37,405 nt of DNA from CAYFUG01 sp964346295. GTDB taxonomy: Bacteria; Patescibacteriota; Minisyncoccia; Moranbacterales; DUUL01. Positions within the stretch are counted from its first letter, which is position 1, and every line of letters begins with the position of its first letter. The notes below the pieces were generated by a model that did not search any database, was not told the origin of the DNA, and saw only the letters and a program-made list of their open reading frames with translations. The position numbers and the translations under genes are program-made. The stretch covers positions 1 through 37,405 of the forward strand of contig CAYFUG010000015.1 in assembly GCA_964346295.1 (NCBI GenBank), given 5' to 3'. Positions 14,005-22,687 of the stretch are shown here, piece after piece.

Positions 14005-14138
14005 CGGTAGAGCTACTGCTATGGCTCTACAAGAGCAAAGCCTTAGCTGCTGCGCCCGTAGGCAGGTTGGCCAATTAACAGCAAAGATCCCTCGACTCCC
14101 TCCTTCGCCAAGGCTACGGCGGGCAAGGCGCTCGGGAT
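14005..14138. repeat. Palindromic intergenic repeats after lepA
   Basis: In the 379-bp gap after lepA, GTAGAGC/GCTCTAC forms a hairpin near 14005-14030. A second palindrome, from ATCCC at 14086 to GGGAT at 14138, includes TCCTTCGCC and GGCGG. The second resembles dispersed CPR repeats of the type ending in GGGATGAC. The rest of the gap is the MITE-like element that follows. Confidence 0.45.
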
Positions 14139-14160
14139 GACAAAGTTCTGTAAAATAAAA

Positions 14161-14301
14161 GGTATTGCTAACTAAGTAGCTTTGAAAATTTTTAAACTAA
14201 GCTAATTTAAAGCAAAAAGGCATACTAAAGGTATACATAGCATTTTTTGTTTTAGGTTAGGCAAAAAGTTACTAGTTTGCACATACTTTGTTAGCAATAC
14301 C
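14161..14301. mobile_element. MITE-like element, 141 bp
   Basis: Terminal inverted repeats GGTATTGCTAAC (14161-14172) and GTTAGCAATACC (14290-14301) are perfect over 12 bp and match at 16 of 18. Both ends are bordered by the direct repeat AAATAAAA (14153-14160 and 14302-14309), as expected of an 8-bp target duplication, although the repeat is low in complexity. There is no coding frame inside. The right end is 14 bp from the ATG of the amidase, so it may have changed that gene's 5' leader. Confidence 0.6.
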
Positions 14302-14315
14302 AAATAAAAAAGAAA

Positions 14316-15236
14316 ATGCAAATTATTGGAAGAAAATTGAATATTGAGGAATTTCGGGAGTATGTGAAGGGCAAATATTTTGGTTCTTTGCCGGCCAACA
14401 AGCTAGTGGTGCATCATACTTGGAAGCCCACGGTAGAGCAGTGGCAAGGTTCTCGTTCTGTCTCTGGCCTTAAAAGCTACTACGAAGGAAAAGGCTGGAC
14501 CAGTGGGCCGCATCTTTTCGTGGCGCCGGACGGAATTTGGTTGTTTTCGGATATGCGTTACGATGGCACTCACGCGGGAGTGGGCAATTTTCGCTCAATC
14601 GGGATTGAAGTGGTAGGGAATTACGACCAAAAAGTCTGGAGTGGGGCTGTCAAGGCTAATGCTTTAGCGACTATTGCGGCCTTAAGGGATAAGCTGAGTT
14701 TAACTTTTGACCAGGTTAAATTTCATCGGGATTATGCGCCCTACAAAACTTGCCCGGGAAAAGCAATAACTAGGGATTGGTTGCAAAATCAACTTAGTCA
14801 ATTGAACAATTCTGCTAAAGCAGGTAAAATAGTAGAGAAGAGTTCGGAAGACTTAATTAATGACTCGACTAACGATTCTAAAACTACTCCTAAAACCAAA
14901 GAACCAATGATTTCTGATCGTCTTCAAAGCGCTATTGAGAAACTTACCGGTAAGCGCTACTGGTCGGATTTTAGCGAGGCGGAGCAAGAAGCAGCCGCCC
15001 GGGAATTAGAAGAGTTTTATCAAAAATATCATCAAATTCGTTCTGATTATCAAGACTTAAAAGATCAGCAGTCAACAAGTTCTACCAGTGCTACCAGTAG
15101 TTCAAAGAAAACTGATGCCACTTCAGCTTCTTCTACTTCTACAACTTCCACCACCAAAAACACCAAGCCTTATAGTGAATTTAATTGGCTGGAGAAGGTG
15201 ATTTGGAATGTTAAAAACGCGCTAAGAAAAAAGTAA
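14316..15236 (+). CDS. N-acetylmuramoyl-L-alanine amidase (Amidase_2/PGRP fold)
   Basis: 306 residues. The zinc amidase domain spans about 25-160: VVHHT (H33 or H34), GPHLFVAPDGIW, THAGVGNFRSIGIEVVGNY (E98) and FHRDYAPYKTCPG (H137, C146). The histidines and cysteine are the zinc ligands of this family, which cuts the amide between muramic acid and the stem peptide. After it come a helical region (200-250) and a Ser/Thr-rich low-complexity linker (about 250-285). A basic amphipathic end (WLEKVIWNVKNALRKK) follows. There is no N-terminal signal peptide, so it may leave by another route or act like a phage-type lysin. The small unknown gene downstream is 38 bp away. Confidence 0.85.
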   Translation: MQIIGRKLNIEEFREYVKGKYFGSLPANKLVVHHTWKPTVEQWQGSRSVSGLKSYYEGKGWTSGPHLFVAPDGIWLFSDMRYDGTHAGVGNFRSIGIEVVGNYDQKVWSGAVKANALATIAALRDKLSLTFDQVKFHRDYAPYKTCPGKAITRDWLQNQLSQLNNSAKAGKIVEKSSEDLINDSTNDSKTTPKTKEPMISDRLQSAIEKLTGKRYWSDFSEAEQEAAARELEEFYQKYHQIRSDYQDLKDQQSTSSTSATSSSKKTDATSASSTSTTSTTKNTKPYSEFNWLEKVIWNVKNALRKK

Positions 15237-15274
15237 TTTCTAAGATCGAATTAACTTAAAATTAATCAAAAATC

Positions 15275-15667
15275 ATGCTAAAAAATTTTTTCAAAAGCAA
15301 GAAAAAGGCTCAAAAAGATGATCAAGATGATCAAGCGGTGGACCCGGCCAAGGAATATGAGGCCCGCAAAAGAGGCCAAGCTTCCAGCCAATCAGATGCG
15401 AGTAGTCAGTCCGGTGGGGCGGACATTAGTCAGATGATTTCCAAGGTGGATACCTCCAAGCTTTCCCGGATGCAAAAAATGGGCCTTAAGATGTTTCAAA
15501 AATTGCCTAAAAGCAAACAAGAAGAAGTACTTAAAAAGGCGATGAGCCCGGATGAGATTAAAAAGCACCAAAAGGATATCGAAAAGCAAATTGATGAGTT
15601 GGTGGAAACTGGCCAGATTGATAAGAGTCAGGTTTCCGCCGTCAAGAGCCGTTTGGGCTTGAAGTAG
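15275..15667 (+). CDS. Small basic hypothetical protein
   Basis: 130 residues, ATG at 15275, 38 bp after the amidase stop, so probably co-transcribed with it. The first 50 residues are lysine- and Ser/Gln-rich and probably disordered. Residues about 50-130 look helical, with SKLSRMQKMGLKMFQKLPKS and repeated KK/EE blocks, ending in KSRLGLK. There is no membrane helix or signal, and no family I recognise. The strong Lys/Gln/Asp composition and neat stop argue for a real gene. It could be a nucleic-acid-binding or ribosome-associated protein, but that is a guess. Confidence 0.6.
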   Translation: MLKNFFKSKKKAQKDDQDDQAVDPAKEYEARKRGQASSQSDASSQSGGADISQMISKVDTSKLSRMQKMGLKMFQKLPKSKQEEVLKKAMSPDEIKKHQKDIEKQIDELVETGQIDKSQVSAVKSRLGLK

Positions 15668-15766
15668 AGCCAGACTTTCAAGTTTGGTGAATTTTGGTAA
15701 GGCGTCTTTTGCTGCATTTCTCCTAAAAAAAGGGATATTTTAATTTAATTTAAAGCAAGTAGAAAT

Positions 15767-16651
15767 ATGAGTACAAATTATCCAATCGTAAAAGTAAAAA
15801 CAAAGGATGAGTTTACTTTGCACGGAATGCTGACTAAACCAGAGGACTTTTCAAAAACGATTGTTATACATTTTCATGGATGTGCAGGTAGCTTTTATGG
15901 AAACATTTATTTTGAACAGCTGACAAAGTCTATTATTGATTTAGGACTAGCTTTTTTAGCAACGAATAATAGAGGTTCCGGGGTTTATCACTTAGAAAAA
16001 GGATCACCTTATAGTGGGGTTTCTCTTGAGAAATTTGAGGATTGTATTTTAGATATTGACGCTTGGATAGAATTTGCTTTAAGCAGGGGATATGAAAATA
16101 TCATATTGGAAGGTCATAGTTATGGAACTGAAAAAAGCGTTTATTATATGAACAAAGGTAAATATGCAGATAAAGTTATTGGGGTTATGCTCTTTGGTTT
16201 TTCTGATAATGTTGGAACGCAAATTAAATACGAAAAAAGCATTGGAAAAAGTTACAAGCAAGAAGCAGAGGAATTAAACAGCAAAGGTGAAGCTTGGAAG
16301 CTATTAAGCGATTATTTCGGGCTATCTGGGGAAATGCCGATTAGTGCACAAACTTATCTGCATGGATTTACCGAAGATTCTGAAAACGCAAATGCCTTGC
16401 CTCTCCGCAAAGGGAGGGATCTGACTTTTTTTAAAAACATTAAGGTTCCAATCTTAGGGGTCATAAGTGATGATGAGGATGGTGAGTATACAATTATCCC
16501 AATTAAAGATGCTGTAGAGCTTTTGAAATCAGAAAATAAATTGGCAGAAGCATACATTATTAAAGATACTGATCATGTCTTTACAGGAAAAGAGAAGGAG
16601 CTTATAGAAACAGTTATAGATTTTCTAAAAAGAAGGGTTTTGAATAAATAA
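15767..16651 (+). CDS. Alpha/beta hydrolase
   Basis: 294 residues. The fold is clear: oxyanion segment HFHGCAGSF (35-43), nucleophile elbow EGHSYGTEKS with S118, an acid in ISDDEDGEY (D235 or D236) and the catalytic histidine in DTDHVF (H270). This is the serine esterase/lipase-type superfamily; the substrate cannot be assigned. No signal peptide, so cytosolic. The gene is noticeably more AT-rich than lepA, recJ and other neighbours, and uses more A/T-ending codons, which suggests it was acquired separately. recJ starts 13 bp after its stop, so the two may share a transcript. Confidence 0.83.
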   Translation: MSTNYPIVKVKTKDEFTLHGMLTKPEDFSKTIVIHFHGCAGSFYGNIYFEQLTKSIIDLGLAFLATNNRGSGVYHLEKGSPYSGVSLEKFEDCILDIDAWIEFALSRGYENIILEGHSYGTEKSVYYMNKGKYADKVIGVMLFGFSDNVGTQIKYEKSIGKSYKQEAEELNSKGEAWKLLSDYFGLSGEMPISAQTYLHGFTEDSENANALPLRKGRDLTFFKNIKVPILGVISDDEDGEYTIIPIKDAVELLKSENKLAEAYIIKDTDHVFTGKEKELIETVIDFLKRRVLNK

Positions 16652-16664
16652 GGAGTTTTTTTAA

Positions 16665-18455
16665 ATGAAATCAAATTGGGTTTTAGCAACTGATAAAAAT
16701 AGTTCCCAAAATCAAAACAAAAAAGCTTTGCCAGCAGGAACAGGAGCGGGATCAGGAGCAGGGGCAAGGAGCGGCTCTCGGACGGCAGAGCAAATTGTGG
16801 CGCAAATTTTGCAAAAACGAGGCCTGCGTTCTTCCCGGGAGCAGGCTGATTTTTTGAATCCCAACTACGAAGAAGGTCTGGTGGATCCCTTTTTGCTGAG
16901 TGGAATGAAAGCGGCGGTAACGCGCTTGCTTCAGGCCCGAGACAAAAAAGAGAAAGTTTGTATTTTTGGTGATTTTGATGCCGATGGCGTAACTGCTAGT
17001 GCACTTTTGAAAGACCTTTTCGAACAGCTCAAGATTGACTGCTTTTGTTACATTCCCGACAAAACTAAAGAAGGCTACGGAATTAATCAGGCGGCCCTGG
17101 ATTACATTTTAAGTAAAAAGGCTCAAGTTTTAGTTTCAGTGGATTGCGGGATTTCTAACGCTCCGGAAGTGGAATATGCTAAAAACCAAGGCTTGGAAGT
17201 GATTATTACCGATCACCATCATCCGCCACCGGAACTTCCGGAATCAGCGGTAGCGTTGGTTAATCCTCGTCTCCCAGGCGAGAAATATCCCTTTCAAGAT
17301 TTAGCCGGAGTGGGAGTGGCTTTTAAGTTGGCTCAAGGGTTGGCAAAGAAAGCGGGGATAGAAGAAGGTCAACTGAAATGGCTCTTGGACTTGGTAGCAA
17401 TTGGTACCATTGCTGATTGCGTTCCTCTGGTTGGCGAGAATCGAGTCCTTACTAAGTTTGGTTTGATGGTGTTGTCCAAGACTCGTCGGGTAGGTCTTAA
17501 GCAACTTTTTCAAGTAGGCCGGGTTGCGATTTCGGAAAGTGAGGTTCCTTCTGCTTGGAAGGTTTCTTTTCAAGTGGCGCCTCGAGTGAACGCGGCCGGT
17601 CGGATGGATCATGCCAGTATTGCCTTAGATTTGATTACTTCTAAGGAAAATCAGGAGGCTCAGGCTCGAACCCTCGCTCTTGAACTAGAGGAGAAAAATA
17701 AGCGACGCCAAAAAGTGACCGAAGCTATCACTAAAGATCTTGACAAGAGATTGGCCAATCAAGGCAAGCTTCCTCCTTTGATTCTAGAAAGTGCTGATTG
17801 GTGGGATTTTGGAGTGATTGGACTGGCGGCTGGGCGAGTGGCCGAAAAATATCAGCGACCAGTAATCCTTCTTAAGGAGGATGAGGATCGCTTTCGAGGT
17901 TCGGCTCGTTCTATTCCCAACTTCAACATCATTGAGGCTTTAGAAGACCAGCGAGAACTCTTGGGTCGCTATGGAGGGCATGCTCAGGCGGCGGGCTTGG
18001 AGCTAGAAAAAGACAAATTAGAAATATTTCAAGAAGGGTTACTTCGAGCGGCCAGTCAACTTTCAACAGAGGATTTTTCCAAGAAAGTTGTTTTTGATTT
18101 TCCCCTAGAAATATCGAATTTAAGTGGGGAATTAATAACTAAACTCAAAGCCTTGGAGCCCTTTGGCCAGGGAAACCCGTTACCGATGTTCTTGTCTTGC
18201 AACCTAAAAATTCTAGAAAAAAGACTCCTCGGAAAAGAAAGTAAGCATCTTAAGCTATGGCTAGGAGAAAAATTAAGCGGTAGTCAAGACGAGTGGTCCC
18301 GACTAGAGGCCATTTGGTTTAATTATCCAGCGGAGCAGTTTTCTCCTTTGGAAGTTGGCAACCAAGTAGATTTAGTTTATAGCTTAGAAGAAAATAATTG
18401 GAATGGTAGGTCTAGGATCCAGGCTAAGATAGTGGACCTAGAACTATTGAAATGA
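16665..18455 (+). CDS. recJ: Single-stranded-DNA exonuclease RecJ
   Basis: 596 residues. DHH phosphoesterase motifs are complete: GDFDADGVTAS (D103, D105, D107), SVDCG (D160), DHH at 183-185 and APRVNAAGRMDHAS. The DHHA1 part carries GGHAQAAGLEL, and a C-terminal OB-type domain (about 490-596) follows. RecJ degrades single strands 5' to 3' in recombination, mismatch and base-excision repair. A good Shine-Dalgarno (AAGGAG) precedes the ATG at 16665. Residues 9-40 are an unusual Asn/Gln then Gly/Ala/Ser-rich insertion (GTGAGSGAGARSGSR) ahead of the conserved AEQIVAQILQKRG. It is probably disordered. A clear terminator follows the gene. Confidence 0.96.
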   Translation: MKSNWVLATDKNSSQNQNKKALPAGTGAGSGAGARSGSRTAEQIVAQILQKRGLRSSREQADFLNPNYEEGLVDPFLLSGMKAAVTRLLQARDKKEKVCIFGDFDADGVTASALLKDLFEQLKIDCFCYIPDKTKEGYGINQAALDYILSKKAQVLVSVDCGISNAPEVEYAKNQGLEVIITDHHHPPPELPESAVALVNPRLPGEKYPFQDLAGVGVAFKLAQGLAKKAGIEEGQLKWLLDLVAIGTIADCVPLVGENRVLTKFGLMVLSKTRRVGLKQLFQVGRVAISESEVPSAWKVSFQVAPRVNAAGRMDHASIALDLITSKENQEAQARTLALELEEKNKRRQKVTEAITKDLDKRLANQGKLPPLILESADWWDFGVIGLAAGRVAEKYQRPVILLKEDEDRFRGSARSIPNFNIIEALEDQRELLGRYGGHAQAAGLELEKDKLEIFQEGLLRAASQLSTEDFSKKVVFDFPLEISNLSGELITKLKALEPFGQGNPLPMFLSCNLKILEKRLLGKESKHLKLWLGEKLSGSQDEWSRLEAIWFNYPAEQFSPLEVGNQVDLVYSLEENNWNGRSRIQAKIVDLELLK

Positions 18456-18536
18456 TCTCTAAATTGATGGATTCGGACTAGATACTCCGTTAGTTTAGCG
18501 GATATTTTTTAGTGGTTGTTTTATTGCAAGTCTTAG

Positions 18537-18563
18537 GACTACCTTTCTGGGTAGTCTTTTGTT
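18537..18563 (+). terminator. Intrinsic terminator after recJ
   Basis: GACTACC (18537-18543) pairs with GGTAGTC (18550-18556) around a six-base loop, followed by TTTTGTTTCTTT. Typical stem and U-rich tail. Confidence 0.72.
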
Positions 18564-18579
18564 TCTTTCGTTAGAATTT

Positions 18580-18616
18580 GTTTTGAAAATTCAATTTCTA
18601 TTATAATTTTCAAAAC
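18580..18616. repeat. 12-bp inverted repeat upstream of the surface-protein gene
   Basis: GTTTTGAAAATT (18580-18591) and AATTTTCAAAAC (18605-18616) are perfect complements with a 13-base loop. No T run follows. Could be an operator or a remnant element. The rest of the 395-bp gap to 18850 has an AT-rich GATACAAT near 18677, a possible -10, and nothing else clear. Confidence 0.45.
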
Positions 18617-18850
18617 GGGTACTGAAAAGGTAGCTGTGGAGAACTAGTTTTTTAGGAGTTACTAAAGGCGAAAAATATGATACAATGAAACTGGCTCTTC
18701 TAGGAGTCGGATTTATTGTGTAGAGAAGCTTGGCTTTGGTTGACCTGTTAACCGTTTTGTTAAGTTAAGTGCTTTAGTTTTTTGCTGAGGAGGGCACTGG
18801 AAGCTTAGTCGCGCTGTAACAATAAAGGGATTTATTCTTGAAAGACCCTA

Positions 18851-21800
18851 GTGATAAACAAAAATAAGTCAGCAACAATTAAAAGGACTAGAGACCTCCT
18901 GCTTTTTTGGGTAGGGGTGATTTTAGGGGTGATTTTGGGAATAGGACCTTTTTTGGATTCAGTGTCAATAGTAGAGGCTAATATTTCTCAGACGATTAAT
19001 TACCAAGGGAAGCTCACTGATGTTGGAGGGTTTCCTGTTTCTGGATCTTATCGGATGCGTTTTACTCTCTACGATGCCGCTACCGGAGGCAACAAACTCT
19101 GGGAGGAGACTTGGGACGGCGCTAACGGGACTTCTTTGGTAGATATTCAGAAGGGAATTTTTACGGTTCAACTTAATCAATTTTGTGACAACTGGGATAA
19201 TCCTAGTGTCTCCGCTAATTGCTCAGGTTCTGGTCTTAACTGGGATCTTATTCAGGATAGTGCCAGCGGTTATTACTTAGAAGTCCAGTTGGATGACGAT
19301 TTAGACGGGGATTATGCCGAAGAGACTTTTACTCCTCGCAAGCCAATTTCTTCCGTGCCGAGTGCTTTCAACTCTCAGAAACTTAATGGCTTGACTGCTG
19401 CTTATTCCGGAGCGGACGAGCATGTCCTCAAAACCGATGCCACGGGAGGAATTGACATTGCCGGGAGTGTAGTCTTAGGAGACGATGCGGCGGATAGCAT
19501 CACCATTAATGCTTCTAGTGTTAGCTTGCCTAACAACCTCGATTTTGACTCCGGGACGCTTTTTATTGATAGTACTAACGATTGGGTAGGAATTGGGACT
19601 ATTACTCCTCAGCAATCTTTACATGTAGAAGGTGCTTTGAGGTTAGCGGATATGATTACAATTCCCTCTAGTCCTCAATTGGGAGATCTCTATACCGACA
19701 ATACCGACTCCACCTTGTACTTTCATGACGGTACGGAATGGCTGGACCTCACTAAGTTTTCTGATCTTAAAGATTCTCAAGCCACCGGCCAAGTGGGAGC
19801 AATGTACTTCGAAACGGCTGACCAAGGGATTGCCAGTGACTCCGATATTATCTGGGACGCCGCTAACGATCGCTTAGGGATTGGAGAAACCAACCCCTCG
19901 GAAGCTCTTACCGTCTCGGGCATTCTGGCTCTTTCGGAAACTACTGCTCCCCTCAGTACCGCCGGTTATGGTAAAATTTATCTAGATAGCTCCGATGGCC
20001 TCTTGCATTTTAAAGATTCCACTGGATCTGATTTTATTCTCAATGCCCCTTTGCACTATTTTTATGCTTACGACGCTGGAGGGGGAGTAGATATTAATTC
20101 TGGTTGGACTGATATTCCTCTGGATACCGAAGTGGAAAAAGATGCTGCTTTTACCCATGCGGCTGATTCTCCCGAGATTACTATCGAAGAGGATGGTTTA
20201 TATGAGGTTAGCTATTACTTTGGAACCGAGGTCACTGTGGGAGGATTTTTTGGTACTAACGAGTCAACTGCCAAAATTCAGAAAGACGAAGGTACTGGCT
20301 ACGCTGATATTCCTGGCACCAGTGTTTCTACTGGTGGTGGTAGCACTACTGGTAGTGCCAATACTGGTTCCGCTAATTTCATTCATCAATTTAGGGCTGG
20401 TGATAATATTAAAATGATTGCTCAAAGAATTGGAGGAACCGATACGGTTATTACAAGTGCTCAAGGCGTGGGAATCCGAATTCGAAGCCTGGAAGGATTT
20501 GGATTAGGTGGTAGCGGAGGGGGTGGGGGAGTCACCAACTTCTTAGCTTTAACTGACACTATTAACTCCTATAACCAAGGTCGGATTCTGGTAGAGTCTG
20601 GTAGCGGGGTAACGGATGATCCACTTTTAATCTGGGACGCCGCTAACGATCGCTTAGGGATTGGAGAAACCAACCCCTCGGAAGCTCTTACCGTCTCGGG
20701 CATTCTGGCTCTTTCGGAAACTACTGCTCCCCTCAGTACCGCCGGTTATGGTAAAATTTATCTAGATAGCTCCGATGGCCTCTTGCATTTTAAAGATTCC
20801 ACTGGATCTGATTTTATTCTCAATGCCCCTTTGCACTATTTTTATGCTTACGACGCTGGAGGGGGAGTAGATATTAATTCTGGTTGGACTGATATTCCTC
20901 TGGATACCGAAGTGGAAAAAGATGCTGCTTTTACCCATGCGGCTGATTCTCCCGAGATTACTATCGAAGAGGATGGTTTATATGAGGTTAGCTATTACAT
21001 TAGCACTGATATTAGTGTTGGAACTAATCGAACCGAATCAGAGACTAAAATGCAAATAGATGATGGTACTGGATACTTTGATATTCCAGGAACTTTTGCC
21101 ACTATCTACAATAGGACTTTAGAGAGGGGGAGTACCAATGCTTCTGTGACTTTTTTGCATCAGTTTAACGCTGGAGACAGAATTAAATTAGTGGCTCAGC
21201 GCTCTTTTGGTACTAGTAGCATTGTGACTACTCCTGATTCTACTGGTGTTCGTATCAAGAGTCTGGCTGGTTTTGGAATTACAGGGAGTGGAGGTGGCAT
21301 CTCTAGTTTTCTGGCTCTTTCTGACACTCCCAGTGTCTATAACGCAGGAGAAATAATTTTTCAAGGAGCTACCGAAATTACTAGTGAAAGCACTTTGTTT
21401 TGGGACGCCGCCAACGATCGCTTAGGGATTGGAACTGCTACTCCTCAAGCCTCTCTAGAAGTTAACGGAGAGGCTCGGCTCACTGATGCCACTCAAATGG
21501 GAACTGATGATGCTTCCTTGGCTACTAAGAAATATGTGGATGATAGTCTAAGTGCTCAAAATCTGGCAGTTACGGTGGTGAATAGCTCTAACACCCCCTA
21601 TGATATTTTAGGCAGTGATTACACCATTAAAGCTGACGCCAGTGGCAGTGATTTAGTAGCCAATCTTCCCTCCGCAGCTTTGACGCCCGGAAGAATTCTC
21701 CGTTTCAAGAAAACCGATTCTTCTCTGGGAATTGCGACCATTGCACCTAGTGGCGGAGAGACAATTGACGGAAGATCAAGCTATATCTTGACGGAGCAGT

Positions 21801-22549
21801 ACGACGCGATTAATATTCAGTCCGATGGAAGTAACTGGCTTTTGATGAGCGAGCTCAATCGAGAGTTTGAGAGTTATTATGCCGTGGAATTCGATGGAGT
21901 AGATGAAGCAGCGGTGATTGGACAACCAGTCAGTTTAGATTTCAATCCTCAATCCAATGAATTCTCTTTCGGGGGTTGGGTAAAACTGAATTCCAGTGTG
22001 GGTTATTTGGTTTCCAAGGCTGGAGCAGATGGCGGCCAGCGACAGTTCGGGCTCTATTTTCAAAATGGAGGAGCAGATATTTACTCGGGAGGAAGCCAAT
22101 ATAACGGAGGGGATGTTGTTTCTCTCGGGGCGTGGTATCATGTGATGTATGTTAACTACAACGATGCGGGAACTTATCGAGTTTCTACTTATGTTAATGG
22201 AGCCTTGGATATTAACGGAGAGCTTTCTGGTGCGGCTACCAACACTAACGATGTGATTATTGGAGCTAGAAGGGCTAATAATGCCAATGCCGGTTTAGAT
22301 TACTTGACAGATGGTGTGATCGATGAGGTGGCTTTTTGGGATACTGCCCTAACAGCAAGTCAAATTCAGGAGATTTACAATCAAGGAACGCCCGGAAACT
22401 TAAGGGATACTTCTAGTTACGGCAATGTGATTTCTTGGTATCAGATGGGCGAAAACGACACTTTTCCTACTTTGGTGGACTATGTAGGAGGCAATAATGC
22501 TACGATGACTAATATGGAGAGTGGAGATATTGTGACGGATACGCCTTGA
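18851..22549 (+). CDS. Large secreted/surface protein with duplicated beta domain and LamG-like C-terminus
   Basis: 1232 residues, GTG start at 18851. A membrane segment at about 15-35 acts as signal or anchor. Residues 45-180 (ISQTINYQGKLTD, SGSYRMRFTLYD) resemble the head segment found in many Patescibacteria surface and tail-fibre-like proteins. Residues about 334-456 and 594-716 are identical copies of a module starting WDAANDRLGIGETNPSEALT. Each leads into a C1q-like jelly-roll segment (SPEITIEEDGLYEVSYY), after which the copies diverge. A shorter third WDAANDRLGIG lies near residue 855. The C-terminal 220 residues are a LamG/concanavalin-like domain (FSFGGWVKLN, GAWYHVMYVNY, IDEVAFWDTALTASQI). 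Probable role: adhesion or cell contact at the surface. Confidence 0.82.
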   Translation: MINKNKSATIKRTRDLLLFWVGVILGVILGIGPFLDSVSIVEANISQTINYQGKLTDVGGFPVSGSYRMRFTLYDAATGGNKLWEETWDGANGTSLVDIQKGIFTVQLNQFCDNWDNPSVSANCSGSGLNWDLIQDSASGYYLEVQLDDDLDGDYAEETFTPRKPISSVPSAFNSQKLNGLTAAYSGADEHVLKTDATGGIDIAGSVVLGDDAADSITINASSVSLPNNLDFDSGTLFIDSTNDWVGIGTITPQQSLHVEGALRLADMITIPSSPQLGDLYTDNTDSTLYFHDGTEWLDLTKFSDLKDSQATGQVGAMYFETADQGIASDSDIIWDAANDRLGIGETNPSEALTVSGILALSETTAPLSTAGYGKIYLDSSDGLLHFKDSTGSDFILNAPLHYFYAYDAGGGVDINSGWTDIPLDTEVEKDAAFTHAADSPEITIEEDGLYEVSYYFGTEVTVGGFFGTNESTAKIQKDEGTGYADIPGTSVSTGGGSTTGSANTGSANFIHQFRAGDNIKMIAQRIGGTDTVITSAQGVGIRIRSLEGFGLGGSGGGGGVTNFLALTDTINSYNQGRILVESGSGVTDDPLLIWDAANDRLGIGETNPSEALTVSGILALSETTAPLSTAGYGKIYLDSSDGLLHFKDSTGSDFILNAPLHYFYAYDAGGGVDINSGWTDIPLDTEVEKDAAFTHAADSPEITIEEDGLYEVSYYISTDISVGTNRTESETKMQIDDGTGYFDIPGTFATIYNRTLERGSTNASVTFLHQFNAGDRIKLVAQRSFGTSSIVTTPDSTGVRIKSLAGFGITGSGGGISSFLALSDTPSVYNAGEIIFQGATEITSESTLFWDAANDRLGIGTATPQASLEVNGEARLTDATQMGTDDASLATKKYVDDSLSAQNLAVTVVNSSNTPYDILGSDYTIKADASGSDLVANLPSAALTPGRILRFKKTDSSLGIATIAPSGGETIDGRSSYILTEQYDAINIQSDGSNWLLMSELNREFESYYAVEFDGVDEAAVIGQPVSLDFNPQSNEFSFGGWVKLNSSVGYLVSKAGADGGQRQFGLYFQNGGADIYSGGSQYNGGDVVSLGAWYHVMYVNYNDAGTYRVSTYVNGALDINGELSGAATNTNDVIIGARRANNANAGLDYLTDGVIDEVAFWDTALTASQIQEIYNQGTPGNLRDTSSYGNVISWYQMGENDTFPTLVDYVGGNNATMTNMESGDIVTDTP
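19850..20218 (+). repeat. 369-bp direct repeat inside the surface-protein gene, copy 1
   Basis: Identical base for base to 20630-20998, at an offset of exactly 780 bp (a multiple of three), so the frame is kept. Identity ends sharply on both sides while the flanking jelly-roll parts differ. Confidence 0.95.
20630..20998 (+). repeat. 369-bp direct repeat inside the surface-protein gene, copy 2
   Basis: Second identical copy; see 19850-20218. The lack of even silent differences implies recent duplication or gene conversion. Confidence 0.95.
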
Positions 22550-22687
22550 TTTTGGGGGTTTCCATTTTTGGGAAATTTCGTTGTCGAAGTCTCCGCGTCT
22601 TGCTCGTCTTATTCTGAGAAAAATCGTATTAAAGATGGTTTCAATTCTCTCCTAAGTCTTTTTGTAATTTGACATAAATTTAAAAAA

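Noticed and set aside
18617..18850. Riboswitch or structured leader before the surface-protein gene
   Set aside because: No known aptamer pattern could be recognised; only the simple inverted repeat and a weak -10-like word are visible.
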